Below, one piece after another: positions 34,117-46,137 of a stretch of 64,000 bases of DNA. This stretch comes from Buxus sempervirens. Lineage: Eukaryota > Streptophyta > Magnoliopsida > Buxales > Buxaceae. The stretch lies in NCBI GenBank assembly GCA_947561395.2, contig OX387194.1:22430048-22494047 (forward strand), written 5' to 3'. The notes under the pieces are model-generated. The model was given only the letters and a program-made list of their open reading frames with translations, did no database searches and had not been told where the DNA came from. Position 1 is the first letter of the stretch, and each line of letters begins with the position of its first letter. The position numbers and the translations under genes are program-made.

Positions 34117-35924
34117 TGTAGACACCCCAAGTTGCACTACAGAATGAGAAAATAGTAAAAACATGTAATTAGAGCTTAAAACAGGTCAAAAATGCATAAA
34201 AACTGACAAGGCATGCTTTGCCTGTATTTTATTCATGGGCCGGTCGCGCCCGAAATGTCTCTACGGTCAGGCGCGCCCGTATTGATACTACGGGCACCAT
34301 TGGACCGTAAATCATTTACGGTCACTTCAGACTCGTGCGAGTTCTGTTCTTCTCTCGATTTCTGAGCCTTATCTTTAGTCCAATATCCCTTTAAATGAGC
34401 GAATTACATATTTTATTCGTGCGAAATATCTTTGTGGATAAAGGATGGGCATGATCTTGTGTTTAACTAAAACTGAAACTCTATCTTGCCAAACCTTGGA
34501 CCAACCATGCCTCTGTGTTTGCCTATAAATAGAGGGCCTTTCCTCAAGCAAAAGGCCATGAAAATTTGAAGTCTAAGAAGCTCCAAGAGAAGATAGGAAT
34601 CCCTGCTACCCTGCTTGCTCAATCCAGGTAAGTCCCTTTTCCCTTTTATTTTCTGTCTTCAATTCTAGAAGTAATAGGATCTTCTCCTTTTCTGTAGAAT
34701 AAGGCCATCTTTTGTATCTAGTATTCCTAAACTTGCCTCTAAGTACCTCAAGAGTCTCTCTAGCCGTAAAACGTGAAGAGAGAGCTAGGGGAAAAGAAAA
34801 CAGGTGGATCCCTAGAATAGAACCCCATATCTGTTTTTCTCCTTTTTTCTAGAATAAGGCCTCTGATTGTGTTTGTGTAACCAAACCTATCTCCAAGTAC
34901 CTCAAGAGTCTCTCAAGCCGTAAAACGTGAAGAGAGAGCTAGGGGAAAAGAGAACAGGTGGATCCGTAGGGTAGCCCCCATGTGCTCTAATATGTGAGAT
35001 GTGGCTGCTTTAAATATCTTGATCATTTTTTAATGGTTTTTATGATGAATCTGAATGAATAACATGAGTATATGATGTTTATAGCATGAGATCCCCACTT
35101 TTTTATAAAATTTGGATTTTTCACATATTTGCACCTACAGCACTGTTTTCGTGATTTTTGTGATATTAGGCTAAGATCCTGGATTTGTCATGATCAATAT
35201 GATAGATCTGAATCCAGAAGCCTAAAAGTGAATTCTAGGGTTTCATGATATGGTTCTTAAATTGTTTTTCATTATTGAGAGAAGACCCTACAGTCTAAGT
35301 TCTCCCATTTTGATGTTCTTCATCAACATGGGTATTTTTGGTTTTGATTTTCAGATTTAATGTGAAATTTGGGCTATATCTATGTCCTGGACTATTCAAG
35401 TTCAATTTTGAAATATTTTATAAAAATCATATTTTTCTAGATTTCTAGAATTTGACTTGAAGCCAGATTTTTGGATTTTCACTTTAAATTGATTTTATTT
35501 GATTTTATCTCAATTTTGTTTTGATCATGAAACCCTAGGAATGGTATGATCATATTTGAAAGCTCTGGATCAATCAGGCTATTCATATGAAAAAACCATA
35601 CAATTTTCTCTTTTTTGTGATTTTTTGTGATTTTTATAGCAAGCCTTTTTTTCTTTGTAAAACGTGAACAATACCTGACAACCACCTTGTGTGGATGAAT
35701 AGGGGTGCCTAACACCTTCCCCTGTTCATAACCTAATCCCCTTACCCATCTCTGGTTGTTTTTTTAGGAGGGTTATTTTTACCCTAAAATTGCCTTTTGA
35801 GCTTATTTAATATCTTGGTGTCCATTCACACCTAAATTGAATGGTGGCGACTCTTTGTTTAATTTAATCCCGCGTGATGATTGAGGAAGTCATTGGATTT
35901 TCTGATTTTTTCCCATGTCTCACA
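34117..35924 (+). mobile_element. solo LTR C2 (TGTAGACACC family), TSD aatat
   Basis: TGTAGACACCCC...GTCTCACA, 1808 bp, flanked by aatat (34112-34116 and 35925-35929). The empty site is visible in the other LTR of F near 41036. A TATA box lies at 34524-34531. It is shorter than C1 because about 0.5 kb of U3 is missing. It is the innermost of five nested layers. Confidence 0.94.
34524..34531 (+). promoter_or_regulatory. TATA box of C2
   Basis: TATAAATA in gcctataaatagagggcc, identical to C1 at 44575-44582. Confidence 0.65.
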
Positions 35925-36989
35925 AATATAAGGAAATAAAGAACTAAGATTTATCAGAGTGCTAGGAAGCTTAAATCATTTATTAGAAACTGAATCTCCC
36001 TATTTACATCAATTAATCAAATGAAAGGCAACTACAAATTATCTAACTCTTTATATCCTACCAAATCAACTATGAGCTTTCCAATAAAACAAATACAACT
36101 ATATAAGAGGTCTTACACTTGTCTTCAGGATTTTCTAGACTTTAACCCATTACAGTCTAACCCCGTGGCGTCCTCTCCAAGATGACCTGTAAAATAGAAT
36201 ATAAAGTAGGGGTGAGATACAAATATCTCAGTAGGTAACACATGCATGAGGAAAATAGTTTATATATAGAAAATAACAGTAGTTTCATGCACGGTAAAAT
36301 AGGCGAATAATTACGGTCAATAAGCTAAACGAATAATCACGATACAAACAAACATTGAATCAATGCCCGAATTAAAGGAAGTTAATCATGTGCATTTCAT
36401 TTCAATTTAAAGGACAATGTATTATATTTTACATTCTCATGGTTTCTGGTTTATTTTCTTTAATGTCTTCTTAAGAGCAGTTCCACATTTTATTCATGAT
36501 TCCATAATATTCCATTTTAATAGTTCTCATTAAATCATAGCAATTCTATTCAATTATGACATTTCAATATTTTCTTTTAAATAAACAATCTTATCAAATA
36601 CGTCAAAATCAATCCATCAATTTGAGAATCAATCAATATATCTGTAATAAAAGCCAACCTTCAGGTAGTAGCCTATCTCTACCGCAGGACGCAAACTCAC
36701 AGTATCCACACAAGCTCCGCAAGAGAATGCACATCTCTAAGACTACAGGTACCCCCTGCAGGAGACAGCATAACTCTACCGCAGGATGTGAACACCTAGC
36801 ATCTACCTCTACCGTAGGAGATAGCTTCCTCACCTTCCAGTGGTAACTCACACACCCATCCTCCATGTGGGATGCAATCACGCATAATCACATCTCCCCC
36901 ACATGAGGTATCTCTCCTGTAGGATGCAATCCATAGGTAATACATCTACCCACAGGAGGTAATAAATCTCTCTCGCAGGAGGTAATGTC

Positions 36990-37240
36990 TCCGCCACCAA
37001 GCGGGTAATCTCTGCCACCAAGCAGGTTGGGTCTCCGTCACCAAACGGGTTAGGGTCACCGCCACCAAACGGGTTATCTCTGCCACCAAGCAGGTTGGGT
37101 CTCCGTCACCAAATGGGTTAGGGTCTCCACCACCAAGCGGGTTGGGTCTCTGCCACCAAGCGGGTAATCTCTACCACCAAGCAGGTAATATACAATACAT
37201 CTCTGGCATCAAGCAGGTTATCAATAAAACTGGCCACCAA
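36990..37240. repeat. ~24-bp tandem repeats in the 3' LTR of F
   Basis: About 11 units of ctctgccaccaagcgggtt with small variations. The preceding 36660-36990 has looser repeats with ctaccgcaggang. Confidence 0.85.
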
Positions 37241-38985
37241 GCCAATGCACGAATAATTCTCAATTCCATTATTATTTATAGCATATTAGGTTCATGTTTA
37301 GTTGATAATTCAAAGTCTGGTTCTAAACAGTTTCTCAGTTTATTAATTATAATATTTTGTTCAGTGCATTTAAATAAGTTTAGCGTGACATCCTGATTTA
37401 GTGTTAAACAGGTATTTAATTACATCGGAAATTGAACGCATAACACGCATGCTAAAGTGCGGTTCTAATCATGTATTAATTACATTAATATTCAATTGTT
37501 TAATAATATATGTGGGTCGTTTTTAAAGTATTAAGATTTAATTAAGATATGGTTAAATTATCAAAAATTATTAAAGTTTAGATTTAGTGAAAGACTCATG
37601 TACGTAAAAAAATCTAAGTATGTTTAGGTTAAGTTTTTCAAATTATTTAAAGTTTGGTGAGGGCCAAAAAGACATATGAAAGTATTTAGAGTTTAGTTTA
37701 ATTCAATAAAGTAAGAGGGAAGTATTTACGTTTGGGTTTTAATTCATTAAAGTATATAAAAATATTTAAAGTTTAGGCTTGTAATCATTACAAGCCATTA
37801 ATTCGTTTTATGCATTTGATCGCTGACCAGCAATCCTCAGCGATAATGCGTTTCGGAAACGCGTGATTTGGTTTAAATAACATGAGCGCCGATCGACCAT
37901 CAGTCAACGATCTCAGGCTCTATAAATCTTCAACTAACGCCGAACAGCGCTGAGGAGCACTAAGTGCAGGCACAGTCGGCGCTCTATCCAAAACGGCAAA
38001 CCGAGTTTCGAAAACTCATTTTTTTGTATTCTAATCGCTTCTAACATTCATATAAGATTAATATCAAACTATATACGTATATCTACAACATAAAAAGAAC
38101 ATGCAACTCGAATCGAATAATCCCATAACACAAAACAAGCGTTAAAACGAAGTGCTACCTACCTCTTTTGGCTCAAAATCCTTTCTTCCTCCTCTTTATT
38201 CTTTGTGCGGGTTTGATCTCTTCTTTCGCAGCAGCCCAAGCACTTCCGAGATCTCCCCGGCTTCTCCTCTCGGTCTCCCTTTCTCTCTCTCGTTCCTCTT
38301 CTCTTCAGCCGTCAAACGCCCAAAACTAAAACTCCCCTACGATCAACCCCAAATAAAATATAAAAACCTTATTTTATTCTCCTCTGATCCCAAGTATCTC
38401 CTTACGGTCATGTTCCACACTTATTCACCCGTTAGATTTAATAAGGATCGTTAATCTACACTTACCTTGATATCTCGTGATCCCAAAGGTCAGATCTGAG
38501 TCAAACTTCGAATCTCCTCTATCAGTGTGATCATTTATAATTATAATTAATATCCTTCAATAAAATTCTCATCTTTTCAACTTAAAGCTCCAAATCAAAC
38601 ATAATTACCAATATGCCATTATTACAATTACTAAGCTTTAAATATCATTGTTAATAGATTCTCTAAACCCCAACTTAAATCTATTATTATTTCTCAATTC
38701 TAATAACAATTTTAATTAATGTATTTAATTATTTACCTATAATTAATGTGAATTGACCAAAATATCCTTCTCTTGATATTTTCACATCTACCCATTCAAT
38801 TTCTTCCGAAATTTCCAAGTTTATTCTCTGTCATTATTAGTCCATTATACATCTCGAACGAATTATAAGTACCCCAAATCATTCCTTTATATTAAATTCC
38901 CAATTTATTTTGACAAATTCATTGACACTCCAAATATTCGTATTAAATTTTTATTTATTTATTTACTGAAAATTCGGGGTTTTAC

Positions 38986-40945
38986 ATCCTACCCACCTAA
39001 CAAATAAATTTCGTCCTCGAAATTTCAATATCCATATTCCTTACTAATCCCCTCGTTATAATCCAAGTTCCCATATTAATACCTAAGATAGTATCTATTT
39101 CAATCTTTCTGTGTATATATATTTAGCACATTTTACAGATCTATAATATGGTTTAGAAGATGTTCTTACCCTATAATTACCAGTAGTATTATTCCTAACA
39201 ATATTTCATACCATTGAAACCTTTTCATGCACCAACCTATCCTTAGGACTTCTAATTACTTGGTTATTTACAAAATATAATTTTATAAATTTCTATACCT
39301 CAATTAGGTCCCTATAAAGTTGTTAGAATAATTATTGTACTAGAAAAATTACTAGGTATTTAATCGTATTACAAAATCCCAAAATTCTGAATTTTCTGCA
39401 GAGAGCGCCTAACTCTACAGGGCTAGGCAGTCCTGGGCGGTCTTAAGCACTCGTACAAATTTTAGCTTAAAATTTTCCAGATTTACCAATTTCAGATTTT
39501 TATGCTTTGGCTTTGTGTTTAATTGCTCTAAACCAATTCCCTAAGGCTATAAATCACACATACTACCTCCTAGATTAATTTGTACCAATTATTTACCAAC
39601 CTATTACTATCCACATGATCATACCTATGATTATTCAATACTTTTTATGTTTCTTCCAGTTTTGATTTTTGTGCTTAGCCTTTGGGTTTAGTTAGTCTAA
39701 AATAATTCCCTCACATTCTAAATCATACCTACAACACTCTAGATTAATTTTGGTCCATTAAATACCATCCCATAAATATTTACATGATCAAACTAAGATT
39801 TCTTCATTACTTTAACAAATCCTTCAAGAATACTAAACTCTAAAATATAAACCCTTTGATTCCATGTAAATCCATTTTCGACTAATCCATTCAAACCATA
39901 TTAAATCACAGAAAATGAAATCATGCAGTTCCTCCAGTTTTCCAAGGGCTACTACTTGCTCTCTCTCTCTCTCTCTCTGATCCCATCTGTCAAAACTCAA
40001 TCATATATAAATTTTTAAAGTAACTTAGAAGAGAGTTCCACAACTTTCTACCCTCAATCCTTTGCATACATTCGTGACTATATGAAGGTTGAGGAGAAAA
40101 TCACTTAGCTCCCTTCTAATTTAACTTATGCCAAAATATCATAGTACACACATAACATACAAATGTATATTTTCTACTATATCCCATGTTTGTATAAAGT
40201 ACAACACCCAAGTAAATGTTCAGCATTAGCCGATGCCTTACACCACTCAAGTCTGTCTAGATACAACTGGCTCATCATGGAACAAGCAATAACATTCTAC
40301 ATAATTAAGCATTCATCCCAAATTACATACTAGAATATGATCAATGAATAATATAGGTCCTATTCCATATTCTAAGATATACACATCGATCTCTTATCAA
40401 ATTAACTTTATTCAAACAGGGCTCAAACATACCTGAATTGAAAGGGGAAGGAAACATAACTCTAGAAATTATTCCATTATCTGCCTATAGTCATTCATCA
40501 TTATAATCCATCATAGACATGCAATTAAAACAAATGAGATCCTATTAAATACTTCCAATAGTCATTTCAATACTCTTCCTGTCATCACATTCAAGTCATA
40601 CATACAAATATTTCCAACATCTTAAGTCTTACAATTAAATCTTTGCCTAACAGATTACATAAAATGCCTCAAACAATTCCTCTTACTATTTTATTTCCGA
40701 TTCTGCTCTTTACAAAAATCATCATTTATCATAACCTAAGATCACAACCATATCACACTATGATAACTAACAATAAATAGGACATACCTTTGAAATTTGC
40801 TAGCAGCTGCAACAAAGAAATTGAGTTAGAGTACTCTCATCCTAGATATCCCTACTCAATGGCTCTATCTAACGTATCACTCCCCAAGACCTGCCTAAGG
40901 TTTTCTAAAACCTAGGGTGCATGAACCAAATGCTCTGATACCACC
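38986..40945 (-). other. internal region of F
   Basis: 1.96 kb with no coding frame of note. On the minus strand it ends with aatttcgaggacgaaattt and aggtgggtagga right before the 3' LTR, the usual 3' tail and polypurine tract of Tekay/Del-type elements. A (CT)9 run lies near 39960. The remainder is AT-rich and shows nothing I can name. Confidence 0.7.
40932..40943 (-). other. primer-binding site of F (initiator tRNA-Met)
   Basis: Minus-strand TGGTATCAGAGC two bases after the 5' LTR end. This matches the complement of the plant initiator tRNA-Met 3' end. Confidence 0.88.
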
Positions 40946-43041
40946 TGTAACGCCCCAAATCCGGGTCATTTTTTTTCTCATTTTGATTCGGATCAAGGCA
41001 TTAACTTGTGGTATATTACAATTAGTTCAAAGATAAGGAAATAAAGAACTAAGATTTATCAGAGTGCTAGGAAGCTTAAATCATTTATTAGAAACTGAAT
41101 CTCCCTGTTTACATCAATTAATCAAATGAAAGGCAACTAAAAATTATCTAACTCTTTATATCCTACCAAATCAACTATGAGCTTTCCAATAAAACAAATA
41201 CAACTATATAAGAGGTCCTACACTTGTCTTCAGGATTTTCTAGACTTTAACCCATTACAGTTTAACCCGTGGCGTCCTCTCCAAGATGACCTGTAAAATA
41301 GAATATAAAGTAGGGGTGAGATACGAATATTTCAGTAGGTAACACATGCATAAGGAAAACAGTTTATATATAGCAAATAACAGTGGTTTCATGAACGGTA
41401 AAATAGGCGAATAATTACGGTCTATAAGATAAACGAATAATCACGATACAAACAAACATTGAATCAATGCCCGAATTAAAGGAAGTTAATCATGTGCATT
41501 TCATTTCAATTTAAAGGACAATGTATTATATTTCACATTCTCATGGTTTATGGTTAAAAGTTTTACCAATGAAGCTTAATAGTCCCGATACTTAGGATTT
41601 ATCAAAGGTATTTCAACAGGGTTGGGTTTCTAATATAAAGTCTCTATTTGTAGAAATCTTGTTGCTGATATATAAATTAATGTCTCTTGATTAATTAGTC
41701 TAATTTATAATGGTTTATCTACATTAAACTTAGAATTTCTTATTTAAGATCAAGTTTAGACAACTAATTACCTAAAATAATTCCCTATTTATTTTCTACC
41801 AAAACAGGGTATTTGATAATTTATTTTGGTCTTAAAATATCTTAATTAATCATTAAAATTGTCTAAAAATAGTTTGGAATTGAATCAGGGTTCGAAATTA
41901 TGGAAATCTACATTTTCTGCACAGAACGCCTAGGATCGCCTCGGCGGTCAAAGGTTGGTGGTAGTGCAAAACAGGTCGCCGATGATAAGTCTTCCAGTGA
42001 TGTTCGGCGGTCTGAAATTTTTAACTAGCGCCAAGCACAGTCGAGGTCGGCGGTCCCCCAAAAACGAACAGAAACACTTTAAAAACGTGATTTTTCTCAT
42101 TTAATATCATTCTATCATACATATAAATTTGTTATCAAACTAAATACATCAATATATCATGTTAAAACATGCTTTGACGATTATACAAACATAAATACCA
42201 AAAACAAACGAAAATAGTGTCACCTACCTCTGTTTCGAACTGTTCCTTCTCCCTCCTCCTTCTCCTTGTGTTGATGATGATCCTCTACTCTATATAGACA
42301 CAAAACTCCTTCTTCTTCTCTTCCAGTCGCTGGTCTCTCTCTCTCGTTCCTCTTCTCTTTAGCCGTCAAATGCCCAAAACTAAAACTACCCTATGATCAA
42401 CCCCAAATAAAATATAAAAACCCTATTTTATTCTCCTCTGATCCCACGTGTCTCCTTACGGTCATGTTCCACACTTATCCACCCGTTAGATTTAATAAGG
42501 ACCGTTAATCCACACTTACCTTGATATCTCGCGATCCAATGGTCAGATCTGAGTCAAACTTCGAATCTCCTCTATCAGTGTGATCATCTATAATTATAAT
42601 TAATATCCTTCAATAAAATTCTCATCTTTTCGACTTAAAGCACCAAATCAAACATAATTACCAATATGCCATTATTCCAATTACTAAGCTTTAAATATCA
42701 TTGTTAATAGATTCTCTAAACCCCAACTTAAATCTATTATTATTTCTCAATTCTAATAACAATTTTAATTAATGTATTTAATTATTTACCGATAATTAAT
42801 GTGAATTGACCAAAATATCCTTCTCTTAATATTTTCACATCTACCCATTCAATTTCTTCCGAAATTTCCAAGTTTATTCTCTTTGTCATTATTAGTCCGT
42901 TATACATCCTGAACGAAATATAAGTACCCCAAATCATTCCTTTATATTAAATCCCCAATTTATTTTGACAAATTCATTGACACTCCAAATATTCGTATTA
43001 AATTTTTATTTATTTATTTACTGAAAATTCAGGGTTTTACA
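40946..43041 (-). repeat. 5' LTR of F
   Basis: 2096 bp. Ends match the 3' LTR, but the middle (about 41550-42330) resembles the D-type LTRs (reverse complement of about 29440-30060) rather than its partner. A stem-loop lies at 41318-41333 and an acceptor-like site at 41291-41292. Confidence 0.85.
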
Positions 43042-44574
43042 TTATATGCTTAAGCCCTTATCTTTGTGGTTTTGGCTTGCTGCCCTGTGCATGGGTAGCA
43101 GGTTTTCTTAGTCGCTTTTATTGGTGCTTGCATGAGTTGCTACTGGGAACAGCACCACCACCACATCCCCCACTTGGTTACATGATAACCTCACCAAAGC
43201 ATGTTTAGGCTTCCTAGTGGTGATGCCTCTTAGGGGCTTGCCATACTTGCATTCTTGGGCCTACCAAGCCCTTGTCCAAACTTTGTCCTTATTGCTGTCC
43301 CAAGGGTCTACAACCCATTTCTCTTTTAGGATAAGCCTGTATGGTGTAATGCCTTGCTGTTGGGCATGATTTTTGCTACAATGGAATGACATGTTCAACA
43401 GAACCAAGTAAACCAATAGGGTTTCCGGGTCACCCGGAAACCCAACATGGGACCTGAACCGGACCCGGAAACCCAACATAGGACCTGGACCACCGGTCCA
43501 ATTTGGAACAATCAGTGGGCCTTCCAACGGGGCCCACCAAACCCAACCAATCCTAAAGCATGCAAAATAAGCAAGTTAAGCAAAATTAACTGATTACACC
43601 GGGCGGGCCAAACCCAATGCGGCCCACCCAAACTTGATGTGTGGAATGATATGTTTGAATTGCATGGTTTGGCCGAGACCTAGGGCTAGGGCCTATCGGG
43701 CCTGCCAAAGCCCATTAACCAAACCAAGGAGGGGTACAAACCCTTAGCCTCAAGGAACTGGGCTTTCAAGCCCAAATTTGGGCTACGAGCCCCAAGCCCA
43801 ATGTCTAACTCACTTTGGCAAATTTAGACAAGATAAATCTAAAAATATTTTGGCAACTATCTTGGGGGCCCACCCGGGGGCCCGCAAACCAATGCAAACC
43901 CACCTTTTGCATGGAAATCACCTAACACTTCAAATTGAACCTCAAGGTAAAATCAATTCACTAAACCTTCAGCCCAAAGGGCCTCCTAAGACTAAACAGA
44001 GGCCCACCAAGGGTACATAGGCTTGACTAAGCCCATTAAGTACATTGTGGACCTTCCAACGGGGTCCACCCAATCCGACTCAGATCACTTAATTAAATAA
44101 GATAAAAGCAATTAAAGGAACCCACACCACTCAAGTGGTCCCACCAGACTAAACCAAGTTACATATCAGATTAGGAATCGGGTGAGAAGCCAAAGTAAGT
44201 TGACTCAAACCAGGGAACCCACGGGACCCGTCATCCGACAGGGTGGACTGGGGTGTCTACAAACTTCCCCAGATCGCAACCGAGACCTTTCTCAGAATCT
44301 CAAGCCACAGACCAAACCAATAGACAAGATTAGGCACCCAGGTGTCCGCCTGCACCCCATCAGGCGGTGGCGACTCCGAATTTTCCTGTGCGGCGTTTCC
44401 GACGTGCGCACAGAGCCTTATCTACACTCAAATCTCTCTCTGGGAGATTCGAATCCTCTTGTTTATCCTCTATGGTTTAATGGATTTACATTAACTCCTT
44501 TTTTGAAACTCAATTGGAACATTCTAAAACCCTATTTTGGCAAACCCTGGACCAACCATGCCCCTAGGTTTGCC

Positions 44575-44582
44575 TATAAATA
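44575..44582 (+). promoter_or_regulatory. TATA box of C1
   Basis: TATAAATA in gcctataaatagagggcc, in the right-hand piece of C1. The U3 that should drive it is now about 16 kb away because L1 split the LTR. Confidence 0.6.
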
Positions 44583-46137
44583 GAGGGCCTCTCCTCAAGC
44601 AAATGGCCAAGAATCTGAAGCTTGAAGAGCTCCAAGTAAAGAAGGGAATCCCTGCTTCTTTGCTTTCTAAATCCAGGTAAGTCCCTTTTCTCTTTTTTTT
44701 CTGTTTTTAATTCTAGAAATAGTCTAATCTTCTCCATTTCTGTACAATAAGGCTTAGTTTATACTTGTATCCCCAAACCTATCTCCAAGTACCTCAAGAC
44801 TCCTCTCTAGCCGTAAAACATGAAGAGAGAGCTAGGGAAAAGGGGAACAGGTGGATCCTTAGAATAGAACCCTATAATCTGTTCTTCTCTTTTTTTTGTA
44901 GAATAAGGCCTCTTGTTTGTATTTGTATCCCCAAACCTACCTCCAAGTACCTCAAGACTCCTCTTTAGTTATAAAACGTGAAGAGAGAGCTAGGGGAAAA
45001 GAGAATAGGTAGATCCATAGAATAGACCCCTATGTGCTATAATCTGTGATATGTGGTTTTTATTACTCTGTTGATGTTATGTAAGTGTTTTATTCTGAAT
45101 CTGGAGGGATTCTATGGATCCATGCTGCTCATAGCATGAGATCCCCACTTCCTCCTACAGTTTTGGTTTTTCACACATATTGCACCTATATCACTGTTTT
45201 CTTGATTTTGGTGATATTTGGCTAGGATTCTGGATCTACCATGATCTATATGGTAGATCTGAAACCAAAAGCCTGAAAGTAACCTATAGGGTTTCATGAT
45301 GTGATTTTGAAGTTGTTTTAATCTTGGGGAGAGGATCCTATGGTCTAAACTCCCCCTTTTGATGTTTTTTTCTCATCAACATGGGTTGATTGAGGTTCTA
45401 TCTCTCTACTAATGAGAGATCTGGATCATATCTGTACCCTAAAGAACTTTACTCTTCAATGTTTTAATCAAGAGATTTCAATTTGGTTTTTCAACCTTTT
45501 AATGGTTTAGCCTAAAGCTAGTTTTTCAGGTTTCACTTTATGATGGTTTTCTTTGATTTTTATCTCAATTTTATATCAATAATGAAACCCTTAGAATGGT
45601 ATGATCATATTGAAGGTTTTGAATTAATAGGGCTATTCATATGAAAACCCATACACTTTTGTCACTTTTATGATTTTTTTTATTTATTTAAGCAAGCTTT
45701 CTTTGTTTTTAACATGAACAATACCTGGTAACCACCTTGTGTGGATGAATAGGGGTGCCTAACACCTTCCCTTGTTCATAACCTAAACCCCTTACCCATC
45801 TTTGGTTGTTTCTTTGTTTTGAGTTATTTTTACTCAAATTTCTGTCTTTTTTTATTTGATTTGATATTTTGGTATCCATTCACACCTAAACAGAATGGTG
45901 GCGACTCTTTGTTTTAATGAATCCCGTGTGATGATTAGGAAGTCATTAAATTGATTTTCCATGTCTCACAGAACCATGTTGGGATTTCCTATCCACTGGG
46001 ATAGATTCTAGCAACTGGTTTAGCTTTTGAGCAGAAGGTCATAACTGCACCTCGGAATTTGATTCTGCTCATATTTTCCTTTCCAAGACTCCAATTCTGG
46101 CAAACTCAATTGCATCGGAACTGTGTCAAGACCCTTT

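Larger units (their letters stand above)
34029..38985 (-). repeat. 3' LTR of F, interrupted by C2
   Basis: About 3.14 kb without C2 and its TSD copy, clearly longer than the 5' LTR. Both ends match the 5' LTR closely, but the centre (about 36440-38270) does not. It holds a 24-bp repeat array, and a stem-loop at 36214-36229 upstream (minus strand) of an acceptor-like site. Confidence 0.85.
34029..43041 (-). mobile_element. gypsy element F (Tekay/Del-like, short, non-coding), TSD ttata
   Basis: On the minus strand the 5' LTR is 43041-40946, the internal region 40945-38986 and the 3' LTR 38985-34029 (with C2 inside). TSD ttata lies at 34024-34028 and 43042-43046. The 5' LTR starts TGTAAAACCC and ends GGCGTTACA. 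The internal region is only 1.96 kb, with a PBS at one end and a gypsy-like 3' tail at the other, and no gag-pol. It is either an internally deleted copy or a non-autonomous family moved by a relative. Confidence 0.85.
28064..44412 (+). mobile_element. Ogre-type solo LTR L1, split by D1 and F
   Basis: It begins TGTAAGCACC at 28064 and ends GCGCACA at 44412. Flanks are tagcc (28059-28063) and gagcc (44413-44417), a 4-of-5 match; C2 has gagcc at the same place of the C-type LTR, so one substitution in the left copy explains the difference. Own pieces are 28064-29182, about 31548-34028 and 43042-44412, near 4.96 kb. A TATA box lies at 28892-28898 and a palindrome array at 28634-28878. It sits inside C1. 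Confidence 0.88.
27330..45970 (+). mobile_element. solo LTR C1 (TGTAGACACC family), TSD gaacc, split by L1
   Basis: It begins TGTAGACACCCC at 27330 and ends GTCTCACA at 45970, with gaacc on both sides (27325-27329 and 45971-45975). Own pieces are 27330-28063 and 44413/44418-45970, about 2.29 kb. It is related to C2. Like the Ogre-type LTRs it has a ggtggcgactc box shortly before its end. No internal region is attached, so it is a solo LTR, probably of a second Tat-like family. Confidence 0.87.

Noticed and set aside
39955-39978. (CT)n, and other simple repeats such as (TG)n at 25890-25906
   Set aside because: Ordinary microsatellites with no further structure.
40932-40943. TGGTATCAGAGC strings (also at 60115-60126) as possible tRNA gene parts
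   Set aside because: They are short, lie next to LTR ends and fit primer-binding sites. There is no cloverleaf around them.
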